From: Leucobacter salsicius M1-8
Lineage (GTDB): Bacteria > Actinomycetota > Actinomycetes > Actinomycetales > Microbacteriaceae
Direction: 5' to 3'
NCBI RefSeq assembly: GCF_000350525.1
Contig: NZ_AOCN01000022.1
Location: 186,001-250,000 of the forward strand
DNA: 64,000 nt
Every line of letters begins with the position of its first letter. Position 1 is the first letter of the stretch. The notes under the pieces were generated by a model, which saw only the letters and a list, made by a program, of their open reading frames with translations, was not told the origin of the DNA and did no database searches. Below are positions 52,863 through 61,453 of the stretch, piece after piece. Position numbers and translations under genes: made by a program.

Positions 52863-52894
52863 AGGGCCCCCGAAGCACTCGCTTCGGGGGCCCT
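52863..52894. terminator. Terminator between ilvC and convergent gene
   Basis: Perfect 14-bp stem AGGGCCCCCGAAGC / GCTTCGGGGGCCCT, loop ACTC, then TTGC. Confidence 0.88.
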
Positions 52895-52897
52895 TTG

Positions 52898-54298
52898 CTA
52901 TGGGCGCTGCTGCTGGGACCCAATAGGCTCAACAGGCTCAACAGGCTCAACAGTGGCATCAGCCTCGGCACCCGCGGGCCTGCGCACTAGCTCGACGACG
53001 ACCAGCAGCAGGCACATGATCGCCACCGTCCACGCGACGAGGCCGACGCTGAGAGGGCGCGCAAAGAGCACCACGAGCATGGCGGCCGTGCACACAAGCA
53101 CGACGAGCCCACTGTGCCATCGTTCGACAGCGTGGCCGACCTTGCGGGTGTCCAGCCCGTGCGCGTCGAGGAAGCGGTGCGCGCGATCGGACGCCGAGGC
53201 CGCTATGCCGCGAAGCGCACGCGCGCGCCGCGATCCACCCGCGAGCCAAGCGGCAACCATTACGATGAGGGCCACCAGCACGAGGGCCGCAATGGTGGGC
53301 ACCAGGCGGGAGATGACCTGCTCGTATATGGCCCGGGCCGCCTCAGCCGACATGATCGACGGGCTCAGCGACGACACGAACACTGCGCGACCGATGCCGA
53401 CCCCAGACGCGAGGATTAGCAGAGACGCCGCAGTTCCGGCCGCCGTCCACGCGATGGTGCGCGCACGCTTTCGCGCGATAGCGACCCCGACGACGAGGAG
53501 CCCCAGCACCACGTACGGGATCCAGAACCCGATGCTCACGGCGACGAGGTACAGGGAACGTACCGTTGCCAGCGCGTCGGAGCTGACGATGATGATCGTG
53601 CGGTCGATGGTAGGAATCGCATCGGCGACCCCGATCCCACGTGACTGCAGCTCAGACTTAATCTGGCCCGTCACCTCGCCAACGTTGAGGGAAAGCACGC
53701 CCTCGTGCGAGAGCGACACCAGCGCGCCAGGGTGCCCCTGCAACACTGTGATCGTGCGGCTGTGCGTTTCGCGGAGCGCGTTCTCCCACACCGTGGAGAA
53801 CTGCGGAGAGGCGACTACTGTTGAAACCCCTGATTCAACGATCGATCTCACCCCCGCGGCTGCGGGGCCCTCCAACAGGCTGAGCGCTGCGCTCGCTTTC
53901 GGGGGGAGATCGAGCGCGGTGAGCCCGTCAAAGAGTTCACCAACGAGTGCCTTGACAGGAACGTTGTCATCGAACGCGGTCATCGCCTGATCGGCTATGA
54001 ACCCCTGTACCTCGGCGTGTTCGACCAGGGGCGCGAACGTCGCGACAAACTGATCGGTGTCGACGAGCTCTGCGCGCACCCAGGGGCCCAGCACCGCCAG
54101 GGGAGCCAGGATGAGCCCGACGACGATGAGTAGGCCCGAGACCACCGCGCGCCATCTCTGCTTGCGGGGACCATCTACGCGTGGGGGGCCGACCGAATCG
54201 TGCTGCGCGGACTCGGTCAGTTCTCGGTTCTGTGCCTCGAGCTCAGCGACCCTGGCCCGGAGCGAATCGAGATTCATCGAAGATTCTGTCGACCCCAC
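52898..54298 (-). CDS. Multi-pass membrane protein of unknown function
   Basis: 466-residue protein. An N-terminal cytoplasmic coiled coil (residues 8-30, LDSLRARVAELEAQNREL) precedes a membrane helix (about 50-75), a large, probably extracytoplasmic domain (75-240, with LVDTDQFVATFAPLVEHAEVQGFIADQ), and five to six more helices; the tail has VEP repeats. The long external domain between helix 1 and the rest is like other actinobacterial hypothetical membrane proteins. GTG at 54298 is used; ATG at 54277 is a plausible shorter start. No function assigned. Confidence 0.75.
   Translation of the reverse strand: MGSTESSMNLDSLRARVAELEAQNRELTESAQHDSVGPPRVDGPRKQRWRAVVSGLLIVVGLILAPLAVLGPWVRAELVDTDQFVATFAPLVEHAEVQGFIADQAMTAFDDNVPVKALVGELFDGLTALDLPPKASAALSLLEGPAAAGVRSIVESGVSTVVASPQFSTVWENALRETHSRTITVLQGHPGALVSLSHEGVLSLNVGEVTGQIKSELQSRGIGVADAIPTIDRTIIIVSSDALATVRSLYLVAVSIGFWIPYVVLGLLVVGVAIARKRARTIAWTAAGTAASLLILASGVGIGRAVFVSSLSPSIMSAEAARAIYEQVISRLVPTIAALVLVALIVMVAAWLAGGSRRARALRGIAASASDRAHRFLDAHGLDTRKVGHAVERWHSGLVVLVCTAAMLVVLFARPLSVGLVAWTVAIMCLLLVVVELVRRPAGAEADATVEPVEPVEPIGSQQQRP
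52924..52953 (+). repeat. 9-bp tandem repeat in 3' end of membrane gene
   Basis: Three copies of (C/T)AGGCTCAA plus a partial fourth; on the minus strand they encode VEP-VEP-VEP. Could vary in copy number by slippage. Confidence 0.7.
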
Positions 54299-54390
54299 AG
54301 CTTCATCCCCTAGGCTCCTCGTCGAACAGCGACAGTGCTGTCAGGAATCAACCTACTGCACGACCGGATTCTGGCCCAGGTCTCAACCCA

Positions 54391-57000
54391 CTATTGGCCG
54401 CTCGCACGCTTTGTGCGCGCGGTCGCTGGAGCGGTCCAGGGATCCTCTGGCCACGGATGCCTGGGATACTTTCCCCGCATCTCGCGTCGCACCTGCTGGT
54501 ACGGTCCATCCCAAAAGGAGCGCAGGTCGTCGGTGATGGCGAGCGGCTTGCGTGCGGGCGACAGCAGGTGAAACAGCACCGGCACGCGCCCGTCCACGAG
54601 CCGGGGCGTCTCGGCGAGGCCAAACAGCTCCTGCAGCTTGACCGCGACGACCGGGCGCTCGCCCGTGGCGTAGTCGATGCGCACCCGCGAGCCCGACGGC
54701 ACCGCGAGGGACTCAGGCACGAGGTCGTCGAAGCGCGTCGCCTCTGGCCAGGGGAGCAGTCGTCTGAGAGCCTGCGAGATCCCGAGCCCCGAGAGCGAGG
54801 CATCGGGGCGCAGCTTGGACAGATCCGGAACCAGCCAGTCCTCGAGGTGTGCGAGCAGCACCTCGTCGCCGACGTCGGGCCAGGGGCTGCCGAGCTCGCG
54901 GTGCAGGAGCGCGAGACGCGCGCGGAGCCCGGTCGCACCCTCGCTCCAGCTGAGAGCCTCGAGCCCGGCCTCGCGCAGGTGCGCCGCGTAGGCAGGGCCG
55001 GTGTCCTCGGGTAACGCACGCACCGGAACCGACGCCAGCACGATCGCGCCAAGCCTGCGCTCCTCCCGCACGCGCAGCTTGCGTTCGACGATGCGCGCGG
55101 TGCGCTCGTCGGAGGCGAGGGTGGCCGCGATGCGGAGCGCGTCGTGCGCGTCGAGGGGAGCCGCCAGCCGGATCACTGCCCCGGTGCCATCGGCAGCGCG
55201 CCCCTCGGCGCGCTGTACCTCGTGCACCGCGAGCCACTCGTGAGCAATAAGCCCGCTGCCCTCGGGAAGCGCGGCCCGGGTGCCGCTCGCGAGCAGGTAG
55301 CTGCGGGCGTGCTCTCCGGTGCGGCGCGCGACCCATTCGGGGCGGCCCAGCGCGACCACGATGCCGGGGGCATGCGGGTCGGGTGCCTGCAGGTCAAGGC
55401 CATGCGGGCGTACGCCGGATCCGGCCTCACCCGCACGGGTATCGCCAGTGCCCGCGTTGCGCACGAGTCGATCGACCTCGCGCTTCCACCGGCCTGCGCC
55501 CGGGTGCCGCCCCGTGCGTAGCTCGCGCAGCAGCCGCGTGAGGTCTGCGCCGGGGTCGCGGTAGTCATCCGACACCGCGGCAATGATCTCAGCGGCGAGG
55601 CGCGCGTCGCCCAGCTCGTGTGCGCCCTCGACCAGCGCGCGTGCGGCGCGTGCACCGACCGGGAGCAGCACAACGGCACGCCCGTCGACTGTGATGCCGC
55701 CCGTCGCGTCCACGAGCCCCAGCGCACGTAGCGTTTCGACGGCCGGCAGCATGGCGGCCTCGGGTGGCGCGGTGGGCAGCGCGAGGCCGACGCCGCCCGG
55801 GGTACCCCACGCCGCGAGGAGCAGCGCGGCATCGGTGAGGTCGGCCGAAGCAATCTCGGGTTGGGCAGCGGCGCGCATGTGCGCATACTCTGACTCGGAA
55901 TAGGCGCGTACCGCGACCCCTGGGCCCTGACGCGCGGCACGGCCGGCCCGCTGTTCGGCGCTCGCCCGCGATGCGCTCACCGTGGTGAGCCCGGCCATGT
56001 CGCGGCCACGGTCCCGGCGCACCTCGCGGGCCAGCCCCGAGTCGATGACCAGGCGCACGCCCGGCACCGTCAGGGAGCTCTCGGCAAGCGACGTGCTGAC
56101 GATGATGCGCTGCGGTTCGCCCGGGCCACGACCACGCACGGCACGATCCTGCTCGCGCCCCGAGATGCGGCCGTGCAGCGGCAGAATCTCGAGCATCCCC
56201 GCACGGCCAGCGGCGCCGCCGACAATACCGCCGGCACCGTCTCGCAGCAGCGCGACGAGGTCATCGACCTCGCGCGCACCCGGCACGAACACGAGCGCGT
56301 CGCAGGCGGAGGTGGCCTGCGCACGGAGGGTGACCTGAGCCAGGTGCGCGAGGTACTCGCGGTTGACGCCGCGCGGGCCCAGGCGCGCGCCAGCGAAGGG
56401 GGCGTGCTCGATCCTCAGCGGATGCAGCGCGGAGGGCACCTCGACCACGGGGGCGTCACCCAGCAGCGCTGCGACCCCGGCTGCGTCAAGCGTCGCCGAC
56501 ATCGCAACCACGATGAGGTCATCACGCAGGGCGCGGGCCTCGGACACCATGCCAAGCAGCAGGTCGCCCTCGACCGAGCGTTCGTGTACCTCGTCGAGGA
56601 TGACGGCCCCCACCCCGGCCAACTCGGGGTCAGAGATGAGTCGCCGCAGCAGCACCCCGGGGGTCACCACCTCGACCCGGGTGCGTGCGCTCACGTGACG
56701 TTCACCCCGAATCGTAACGCCCACCGCCTCGCCCAGCGCGGTGCCCGAGAGCTCGGCGAGGCGGTGCGCGGCAGCACGGGCGGCCACGCGGCGCGGCTGA
56801 GTGAGGATCACGCGCTGCGCGCGATCCGGACCCGCCATCAGATTCGCCACCAGCGGCGGCACGAATGTCGTCTTGCCGGTGCCCGGGGGAGCGGTTACCA
56901 CGCAGGCGCCGGTCGTTGCCGCGTGCTCGAGCTCGGCGCGAGCGCCCGAAACGACGAGCCCTGCGCCGATGCGGTCGAGGTCAAAGAGGTGCGGGGTCAC
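54391..57000 (-). CDS. hrpB: ATP-dependent RNA helicase HrpB
   Basis: 869-residue DEAH-like helicase. Walker A APPGTGKTTFVPP, the DEVH box VILDEVHERSVEGD, SATLD, and the second RecA domain with TSLAESSLTVPGVRLVIDSG and QRAGRAARQGPG; the C-terminal HrpB-specific region follows. Role in RNA metabolism is poorly known. GTG start 6 nt after TAAACT (minus strand). Ends near a membrane-protein gene on the same strand. Confidence 0.92.
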   Translation of the reverse strand: MTPHLFDLDRIGAGLVVSGARAELEHAATTGACVVTAPPGTGKTTFVPPLVANLMAGPDRAQRVILTQPRRVAARAAAHRLAELSGTALGEAVGVTIRGERHVSARTRVEVVTPGVLLRRLISDPELAGVGAVILDEVHERSVEGDLLLGMVSEARALRDDLIVVAMSATLDAAGVAALLGDAPVVEVPSALHPLRIEHAPFAGARLGPRGVNREYLAHLAQVTLRAQATSACDALVFVPGAREVDDLVALLRDGAGGIVGGAAGRAGMLEILPLHGRISGREQDRAVRGRGPGEPQRIIVSTSLAESSLTVPGVRLVIDSGLAREVRRDRGRDMAGLTTVSASRASAEQRAGRAARQGPGVAVRAYSESEYAHMRAAAQPEIASADLTDAALLLAAWGTPGGVGLALPTAPPEAAMLPAVETLRALGLVDATGGITVDGRAVVLLPVGARAARALVEGAHELGDARLAAEIIAAVSDDYRDPGADLTRLLRELRTGRHPGAGRWKREVDRLVRNAGTGDTRAGEAGSGVRPHGLDLQAPDPHAPGIVVALGRPEWVARRTGEHARSYLLASGTRAALPEGSGLIAHEWLAVHEVQRAEGRAADGTGAVIRLAAPLDAHDALRIAATLASDERTARIVERKLRVREERRLGAIVLASVPVRALPEDTGPAYAAHLREAGLEALSWSEGATGLRARLALLHRELGSPWPDVGDEVLLAHLEDWLVPDLSKLRPDASLSGLGISQALRRLLPWPEATRFDDLVPESLAVPSGSRVRIDYATGERPVVAVKLQELFGLAETPRLVDGRVPVLFHLLSPARKPLAITDDLRSFWDGPYQQVRREMRGKYPRHPWPEDPWTAPATARTKRASGQ

Positions 57001-57029
57001 CCCGCTAGTTTACGAGGCTCGGCTGTTGA

Positions 57030-57920
57030 CTACTCCGCCGCGGGCTGCGGCTCAGCGGGCTGATCCTGCGTGGGCTGCTCGTCGGACGGAGCCTCGTCGG
57101 GCGTGCTCGCGGGGCCCTCGTCAAGCCCCGGATTGTCGGACGCAACCGCTGCGACCTCCTCAGCCGTGTAGCCACAGTAGTTCGTGGCTTCGCTCTCCCA
57201 GCGCTTGGTGAGCCGATCCTTGCCCGCTTCGTGAGCGGCGGCGACGGTGCCCTGATAGATGGTGCCGTCCTGAGAGGCCTTGTTGACGTCAGGCACGGAT
57301 TCACAGACGTGAAACACGCTGCCTGATTTCGTCCAAAATACGGTGTCCTCGCCCGTGAGCTGCTTCACAATGTTGGTTTCGGTCGCGTACTGCTCCTGAG
57401 AGGGGGCGTCCCAGCTGATGCCGACGGCGCCTGCGATGAGCAGCACTGCGATGCCGATGCCGCCCGCGATGCCCTTTTGCTTGCCGTCCATGTCCTTGTT
57501 GAGGAAGATCATGATGATCAGCGGCAGAAACGCGATGATCGCGACGATCGCGCCCAACTGGTTCTGCACGAAGAATCGCAGCTTGTCTTCGCGTGAGGCG
57601 GGGGAGAGTCGGTTTGCTTGCTTCCACCACAGCGAACCAGCTACGGAGAGTACGCCGGCGACCGCGATCAGTGTGATCAGCAGCCACATGGTGACCGGCG
57701 ACTGCCTGAGGACCCAGAAGATTGCAAAGGCCTCGGCCCCGATCGCCAGCGCCCACGCGACCCACGCGAAGATGCGCAGCCTGGTCGCCTTGGCGGCTGA
57801 TTCGGGGGTTGGTTGCCAGACGGGCTGATCGACTGCGTTCTTGGCGCGGACCTGTGAAATCTTCTTGGTCGGCTTTGAGGTCGGTTTCGACGTCGACTTC
57901 TGACCTGGTTCCTGTGCCAT
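57030..57920 (-). CDS. Membrane protein with Pro/Glu-rich tail
   Basis: 296-residue protein. A basic Ser/Thr/Lys-rich N-terminus (KSTSKPTSKPTKKISQVRAKN) is followed by about four membrane helices (50-75, 78-97, 118-140, 150-168), then an extracytoplasmic region with VFHVCESVP and NYCGYTAEE (two cysteines that could form a disulfide) and a Pro/Glu/Asp-rich tail. No family recognised. It lies 29 bp upstream of hrpB on the same strand and is divergent from the small membrane-protein pair. Confidence 0.7.
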   Translation of the reverse strand: MAQEPGQKSTSKPTSKPTKKISQVRAKNAVDQPVWQPTPESAAKATRLRIFAWVAWALAIGAEAFAIFWVLRQSPVTMWLLITLIAVAGVLSVAGSLWWKQANRLSPASREDKLRFFVQNQLGAIVAIIAFLPLIIMIFLNKDMDGKQKGIAGGIGIAVLLIAGAVGISWDAPSQEQYATETNIVKQLTGEDTVFWTKSGSVFHVCESVPDVNKASQDGTIYQGTVAAAHEAGKDRLTKRWESEATNYCGYTAEEVAAVASDNPGLDEGPASTPDEAPSDEQPTQDQPAEPQPAAE

Positions 57921-58018
57921 ACGGTGCCCCCTTGCGTCCTGTCACTTCGCTGCTGCGTTGCTGTCCTCACAGTAACAGGATTGATGCCCGGTTCGGCAGA
58001 CTCAAAGATGCACTTCGC

Positions 58019-58024
58019 TAGGCT
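58019..58024 (+). promoter_or_regulatory. -10 box (TAGGCT) of leaderless small membrane gene
   Basis: TAGGCT ends 6 nt before the GTG at 58031; no ribosome binding site. Confidence 0.55.
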
Positions 58025-58030
58025 TATGTC

Positions 58031-58540
58031 GTGCAAAAAGACAACGATAGCGAGGGCCGCGAGAGCCGCCTCGCGAGCGGCTGGACGGTCGAGGGCGCGC
58101 CGAGTGCGAAGGCGCCTGCCCCGACCCCCGAGCCCGAAGCACTCGAGGCACCCTCTTCAGCGTTGGAGGGGGACGCGGCCGGTGAAGCGCCCGCCGACGC
58201 GGCCGGTGAAGCAGAGATCACCGACACACGAGTGCAGATGTCGAACGCGGCACTCGTGGTCTTGGGGGTGTTTGGCGGCATTTATCTCATGTACACCTGG
58301 GTCTGGTTCAGCTGGGCCGAGTACTACGAGAGCGCCAACAACCTCCTCGCCGCCTCGAGCGGCTCCCTCGGTGGCGTGCTGCAGCAGATCGTGTTCTGGG
58401 TGGCACCGCTCGCGCCCATCGGCTGGTTCCTGTGCGCGCTGCTGCTCAACCGCGGGGCGCCGACCTGGCGGCTTGCGCTGTGGATTGTGATTGGTGCGGT
58501 GGTTCTTGTGCCGCTGCCGATGTTTACGTGGGGTGCATAA
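58031..58540 (+). CDS. Small membrane protein (169 aa), operon with next gene
   Basis: 169-residue protein: residues 1-70 are acidic, Ala/Pro-rich (APTPEPEALEAPSS), likely cytoplasmic; residues 72-168 contain three membrane helices (ALVVLGVFGGIYLMYTWVWF, VLQQIVFWVAPLAPIGWFLCALLL, LALWIVIGAVVLVPLPMF). The leaderless GTG is supported by TAGGCT. Stop is 1 bp from the next start, so the two form a pair upstream of serA. Function unknown. Confidence 0.7.
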   Translation: MQKDNDSEGRESRLASGWTVEGAPSAKAPAPTPEPEALEAPSSALEGDAAGEAPADAAGEAEITDTRVQMSNAALVVLGVFGGIYLMYTWVWFSWAEYYESANNLLAASSGSLGGVLQQIVFWVAPLAPIGWFLCALLLNRGAPTWRLALWIVIGAVVLVPLPMFTWGA

Positions 58541-58541
58541 G

Positions 58542-58862
58542 ATGACGCGCCGGATCATTACCTGGGCCGTGTGGGCCATTGTTACCGGACTCTACGTCTA
58601 CATGGTGGTTGCAGCCGTGGGAAGCCTCACGCTGCTGCCCCAAATGGTGGGCCTCATGGGGCTGTCGATGACGGGGATCGGTTGGTTCTGGCTCATCTTT
58701 GGCGTCGCGCTGCCGCCCATCGCGTATGTCGTGGCACTCATCCTGTCGCGCCGACGCGGGGCCGCCGTGCGCCTGCTCGCGCTCGCGACTGGGCTGTGCG
58801 CTGCCGCTGCCGTGCAGCTTGAAGTGATGCTGCTCGTGCCGCAGTCCAGCTTTTTCGGGTAG
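58542..58862 (+). CDS. Small three-pass membrane protein (106 aa)
   Basis: 106-residue hydrophobic protein with about three membrane helices (residues 5-28, 42-65, 77-98). ATG at 58542 follows the previous stop by 1 bp, indicating co-translation with the 169-residue protein; together they could form one membrane complex. No known family. Ends 144 bp before serA. Confidence 0.7.
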   Translation: MTRRIITWAVWAIVTGLYVYMVVAAVGSLTLLPQMVGLMGLSMTGIGWFWLIFGVALPPIAYVVALILSRRRGAAVRLLALATGLCAAAAVQLEVMLLVPQSSFFG

Positions 58863-59006
58863 CGATTTTGGGGGCCTCCGCCCAGCCCTTGAGTGACGCC
58901 TCGTGACGATTCGGTCAGAGCCAGCCCGGTTCGGCCATTAGAATGGAATCCCGGCCGTCGCGTACGGACTGGGTGCCCAATGCCGCTGACCCGAAGGATT
59001 CGCTTG

Positions 59007-60596
59007 ATGTCTGCGCCGGTCGTGCTGATCGCCGAACAATTGTCGCCCGCTACCATCGCCGCACTCGGCCCCGACTTCGAGGTGGTGCACGTCGACGGTA
59101 CTGACCGCGACGCGCTGCGCTCGGCGCTGGCCACTGCAAACGCCGTGCTGGTGCGCTCGGCCACCCAGATCGATGCGGAGGCGCTCAGTTGGGCGCCCCA
59201 GCTGCAGGTCATCGCCCGTGCCGGAGTCGGTCTCGACAACGTCGATATCAAGGCCGCGACGCAGGCGGGTGTGATGGTGGTCAACGCCCCGACCTCAAAC
59301 ATCATTAGCGCCGCAGAGCTCACGGTTGCCCATATTCTGGGCCTGGCGCGGCACCTGCCACGCGCGCACTCCTCGCTCTCCGAGGGGCTGTGGAAGCGCT
59401 CGTCGTTCACCGGCACCGAGCTGTACGAGAAGACGATCGGCATCATCGGCCTCGGACGCATTGGTGCGCTGGTTGCTGAGCGTCTGCGCGGGTTTGGTGT
59501 CGAGCTGATCGCATTTGATCCCTACGTGACGGCCGCACGCGCCCAGCAGCTCGGAGTCGAACTGGTATCGCTCGACGAGCTCGTGAAGCGCGTCGACTTC
59601 CTGACGATCCACATGCCCCGCACCCCCGACACGCTCGGCATGATCGGCGCCGACCAGATGCGCGCCATGAAGTCGACCGCGTACGTCGTCAACGTCGCAC
59701 GCGGCGGCCTGATCGACGAGGCAGCGCTCGCTGACGCGCTCGCTGCTGGCGAGATCGCTGGCGCTGCGCTCGACGTATTCGTGCAGGAGCCCCCGGCAGA
59801 CAACTCGCTCACCGGCCTCCCCAACGTCAACGTGACCCCGCACCTCGGCGCCTCGACTGAGGAAGCTCAGGAGAAGGCTGGCGTGTCGGTGGCAAAGTCG
59901 GTGCGCCTCGCGCTCGCCGGCGACCTGGTGCCCGACGCCGTCAACGTTGCTGGTGGCGTGATCGACGAGTACGTGCGCCCCGGCCTGCCCCTCACCGAGA
60001 AGCTCGGTCAGGTGTTTGCTGGCCTCGCGGCTGGCCCCATCGCCTCGCTCGACATCGAGGTGCACGGTGAGCTCGCAGAGCGTAACGTCGAGGCCCTGCG
60101 CCTCGCCGCGCTTAAGGGTGTGTTCTCCAAGGTAGTCAGCGATCCCGTCTCGTACGTGAACGCGCCCCTGATTGCCGAGCAGCGTGGGGTTGAGGTGCGC
60201 TTCTCGAAGGACACCGTCTCGGAGAGCTACCGCAACGTTGTTACGCTGCGCGGCGCCCTCACCGACGGCACGCCGATCTCGGTCTCGGGTACCCTCACCG
60301 GGCCCAAGCAGGTCGAGAAGATCGTTGAGATCAACGGCTATGAGATCGAGATTCCCGTCTCTGAGCACCTCGTCGTATTCAGCTACACCGATCGCCCGGG
60401 TATCGTCGCCGTGTACGGTGGCATCCTCGGTGAGGCAGGCGTCAACATCGCTGGCCTGCAGATCGCGCGCGACGACAAGAAGGGCACCGCGCTCTCGGTG
60501 CTCGCTGTTGACTCGCCCGTGGATGATCAGCTGATTTCGACGCTGCGCGCCGCGATCGGCGCAGAGCGCATGCACACGATCGACGTTGACGCGTAA
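59007..60596 (+). CDS. serA: D-3-phosphoglycerate dehydrogenase
   Basis: 529-residue NAD enzyme opening serine synthesis. Substrate-binding N-terminus (VLVRSATQIDAEAL), NAD-binding GIIGLGRIGALVAERLRGFGVELIAFDP, catalytic His segment VTPHLGASTEEAQEKAG, then the intervening domain and a C-terminal ACT domain (VFSYTDRPGIVAVYGGILGEAGVNIAGLQIARD) typical of type I serine-regulated SerA. ATG at 59007 with GAAGGA upstream; an in-frame start at 58893 is not supported. Followed by an unrelated SRPBCC gene. Confidence 0.96.
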   Translation: MSAPVVLIAEQLSPATIAALGPDFEVVHVDGTDRDALRSALATANAVLVRSATQIDAEALSWAPQLQVIARAGVGLDNVDIKAATQAGVMVVNAPTSNIISAAELTVAHILGLARHLPRAHSSLSEGLWKRSSFTGTELYEKTIGIIGLGRIGALVAERLRGFGVELIAFDPYVTAARAQQLGVELVSLDELVKRVDFLTIHMPRTPDTLGMIGADQMRAMKSTAYVVNVARGGLIDEAALADALAAGEIAGAALDVFVQEPPADNSLTGLPNVNVTPHLGASTEEAQEKAGVSVAKSVRLALAGDLVPDAVNVAGGVIDEYVRPGLPLTEKLGQVFAGLAAGPIASLDIEVHGELAERNVEALRLAALKGVFSKVVSDPVSYVNAPLIAEQRGVEVRFSKDTVSESYRNVVTLRGALTDGTPISVSGTLTGPKQVEKIVEINGYEIEIPVSEHLVVFSYTDRPGIVAVYGGILGEAGVNIAGLQIARDDKKGTALSVLAVDSPVDDQLISTLRAAIGAERMHTIDVDA

Positions 60597-60710
60597 TAGT
60601 TGACGTCACTTTCTGGGCCGTAGCGGCCCACCGCGGCACCGGTTCTCAGAGGTTTCTGGGAGTCGGTGCCGCTGTGCGTTGTGCGGGTGTTCAACGCGCG
60701 CACGGGGGCG

Positions 60711-60716
60711 TACAGT
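60711..60716 (+). promoter_or_regulatory. -10 box (TACAGT) of leaderless SRPBCC gene
   Basis: TACAGT ends 6 nt before the ATG at 60723. Confidence 0.5.
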
Positions 60717-60722
60717 GCAACC

Positions 60723-61235
60723 ATGAGTAGCAGCGAAGCACACACCCAGGGAGCGCCCGCGGAGCTCGGATTCACCGTTTCGGGATTCATCGCCAGGCCG
60801 CCGGCAGAGACATTTGAAGCGGTGGCTGATCCGGCGGTCCTCAGCCGCTATTTCACGACGGGAGGCGCCCAGGGGCGCATCGAACCGGGCACTACGGTTA
60901 CCTGGGACTTCGCGGACTTTCCTGGTGCATTCCCGGTCGAGGTGCTTGACGTCGTGGCCCCGGGCGCTGGCGACGCTTTACCTCGGATCGTGTTGCGCTG
61001 GGCGGGCACGCCTGGGGTGACGGTGTCGCCCGCGGGTACCCGGGTCGAGTTCGAGTTTCGGTCGGTCGACCACGGCGCACGCACTGAAGTGCGCATCACC
61101 GAGCGCGCCTGGCACAACTCGGTAGCCGGGGCGGAGGGCGCCTTCGGCAACTGCATGGGCTGGACGGGCATGCTTGCTGCCATGAAGGCGTGGCTCGAAC
61201 ACGGCATCAATCTGCGCGAAGGCTTCTACAAGTAG
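60723..61235 (+). CDS. SRPBCC/AHSA1-type ligand-binding protein
   Basis: 170-residue START-like (SRPBCC) protein. FTVSGFIARPPAETFEAVADPAVLSRYFTTGGAQGRIEPGTTVTWDF and the tail WTGMLAAMKAWLEHGINLREGF are typical of the AHSA1-like group. Such proteins bind hydrophobic ligands; no specific role here. ATG 60723 chosen on leaderless promoter evidence over an upstream in-frame start at 60666. Monocistronic, before pnp. Confidence 0.85.
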   Translation: MSSSEAHTQGAPAELGFTVSGFIARPPAETFEAVADPAVLSRYFTTGGAQGRIEPGTTVTWDFADFPGAFPVEVLDVVAPGAGDALPRIVLRWAGTPGVTVSPAGTRVEFEFRSVDHGARTEVRITERAWHNSVAGAEGAFGNCMGWTGMLAAMKAWLEHGINLREGFYK

Positions 61236-61277
61236 GCACTCGCGCGCATTCGCCCCGAATTTGTGGGCGTACGGTGA

Positions 61278-61283
61278 TAGCCT
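61278..61283 (+). promoter_or_regulatory. Possible -10 (TAGCCT) and long leader of pnp
   Basis: TAGCCT at 61278 would give a ~165-nt pnp leader containing a small hairpin TGAG-TGAGTT-CTCA. pnp messages are commonly autoregulated through structured leaders; not shown here. No -35 is evident. Confidence 0.35.
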
Positions 61284-61453
61284 GGCCTAGTGGGCATTTG
61301 TCCACGACAAAGTATCGAGCGCGCAGGCGGCGGGCTGGTCTTCGGTGGTAGTTCCCTCTGTGAGTGAGTTCTCAGGGTGGCCTTCTACTGAACATCAGCA
61401 GTGCGGCACTCGCTGTAACCACGCCGCGCGCTCACCCGAACAAAGGAGATCCC

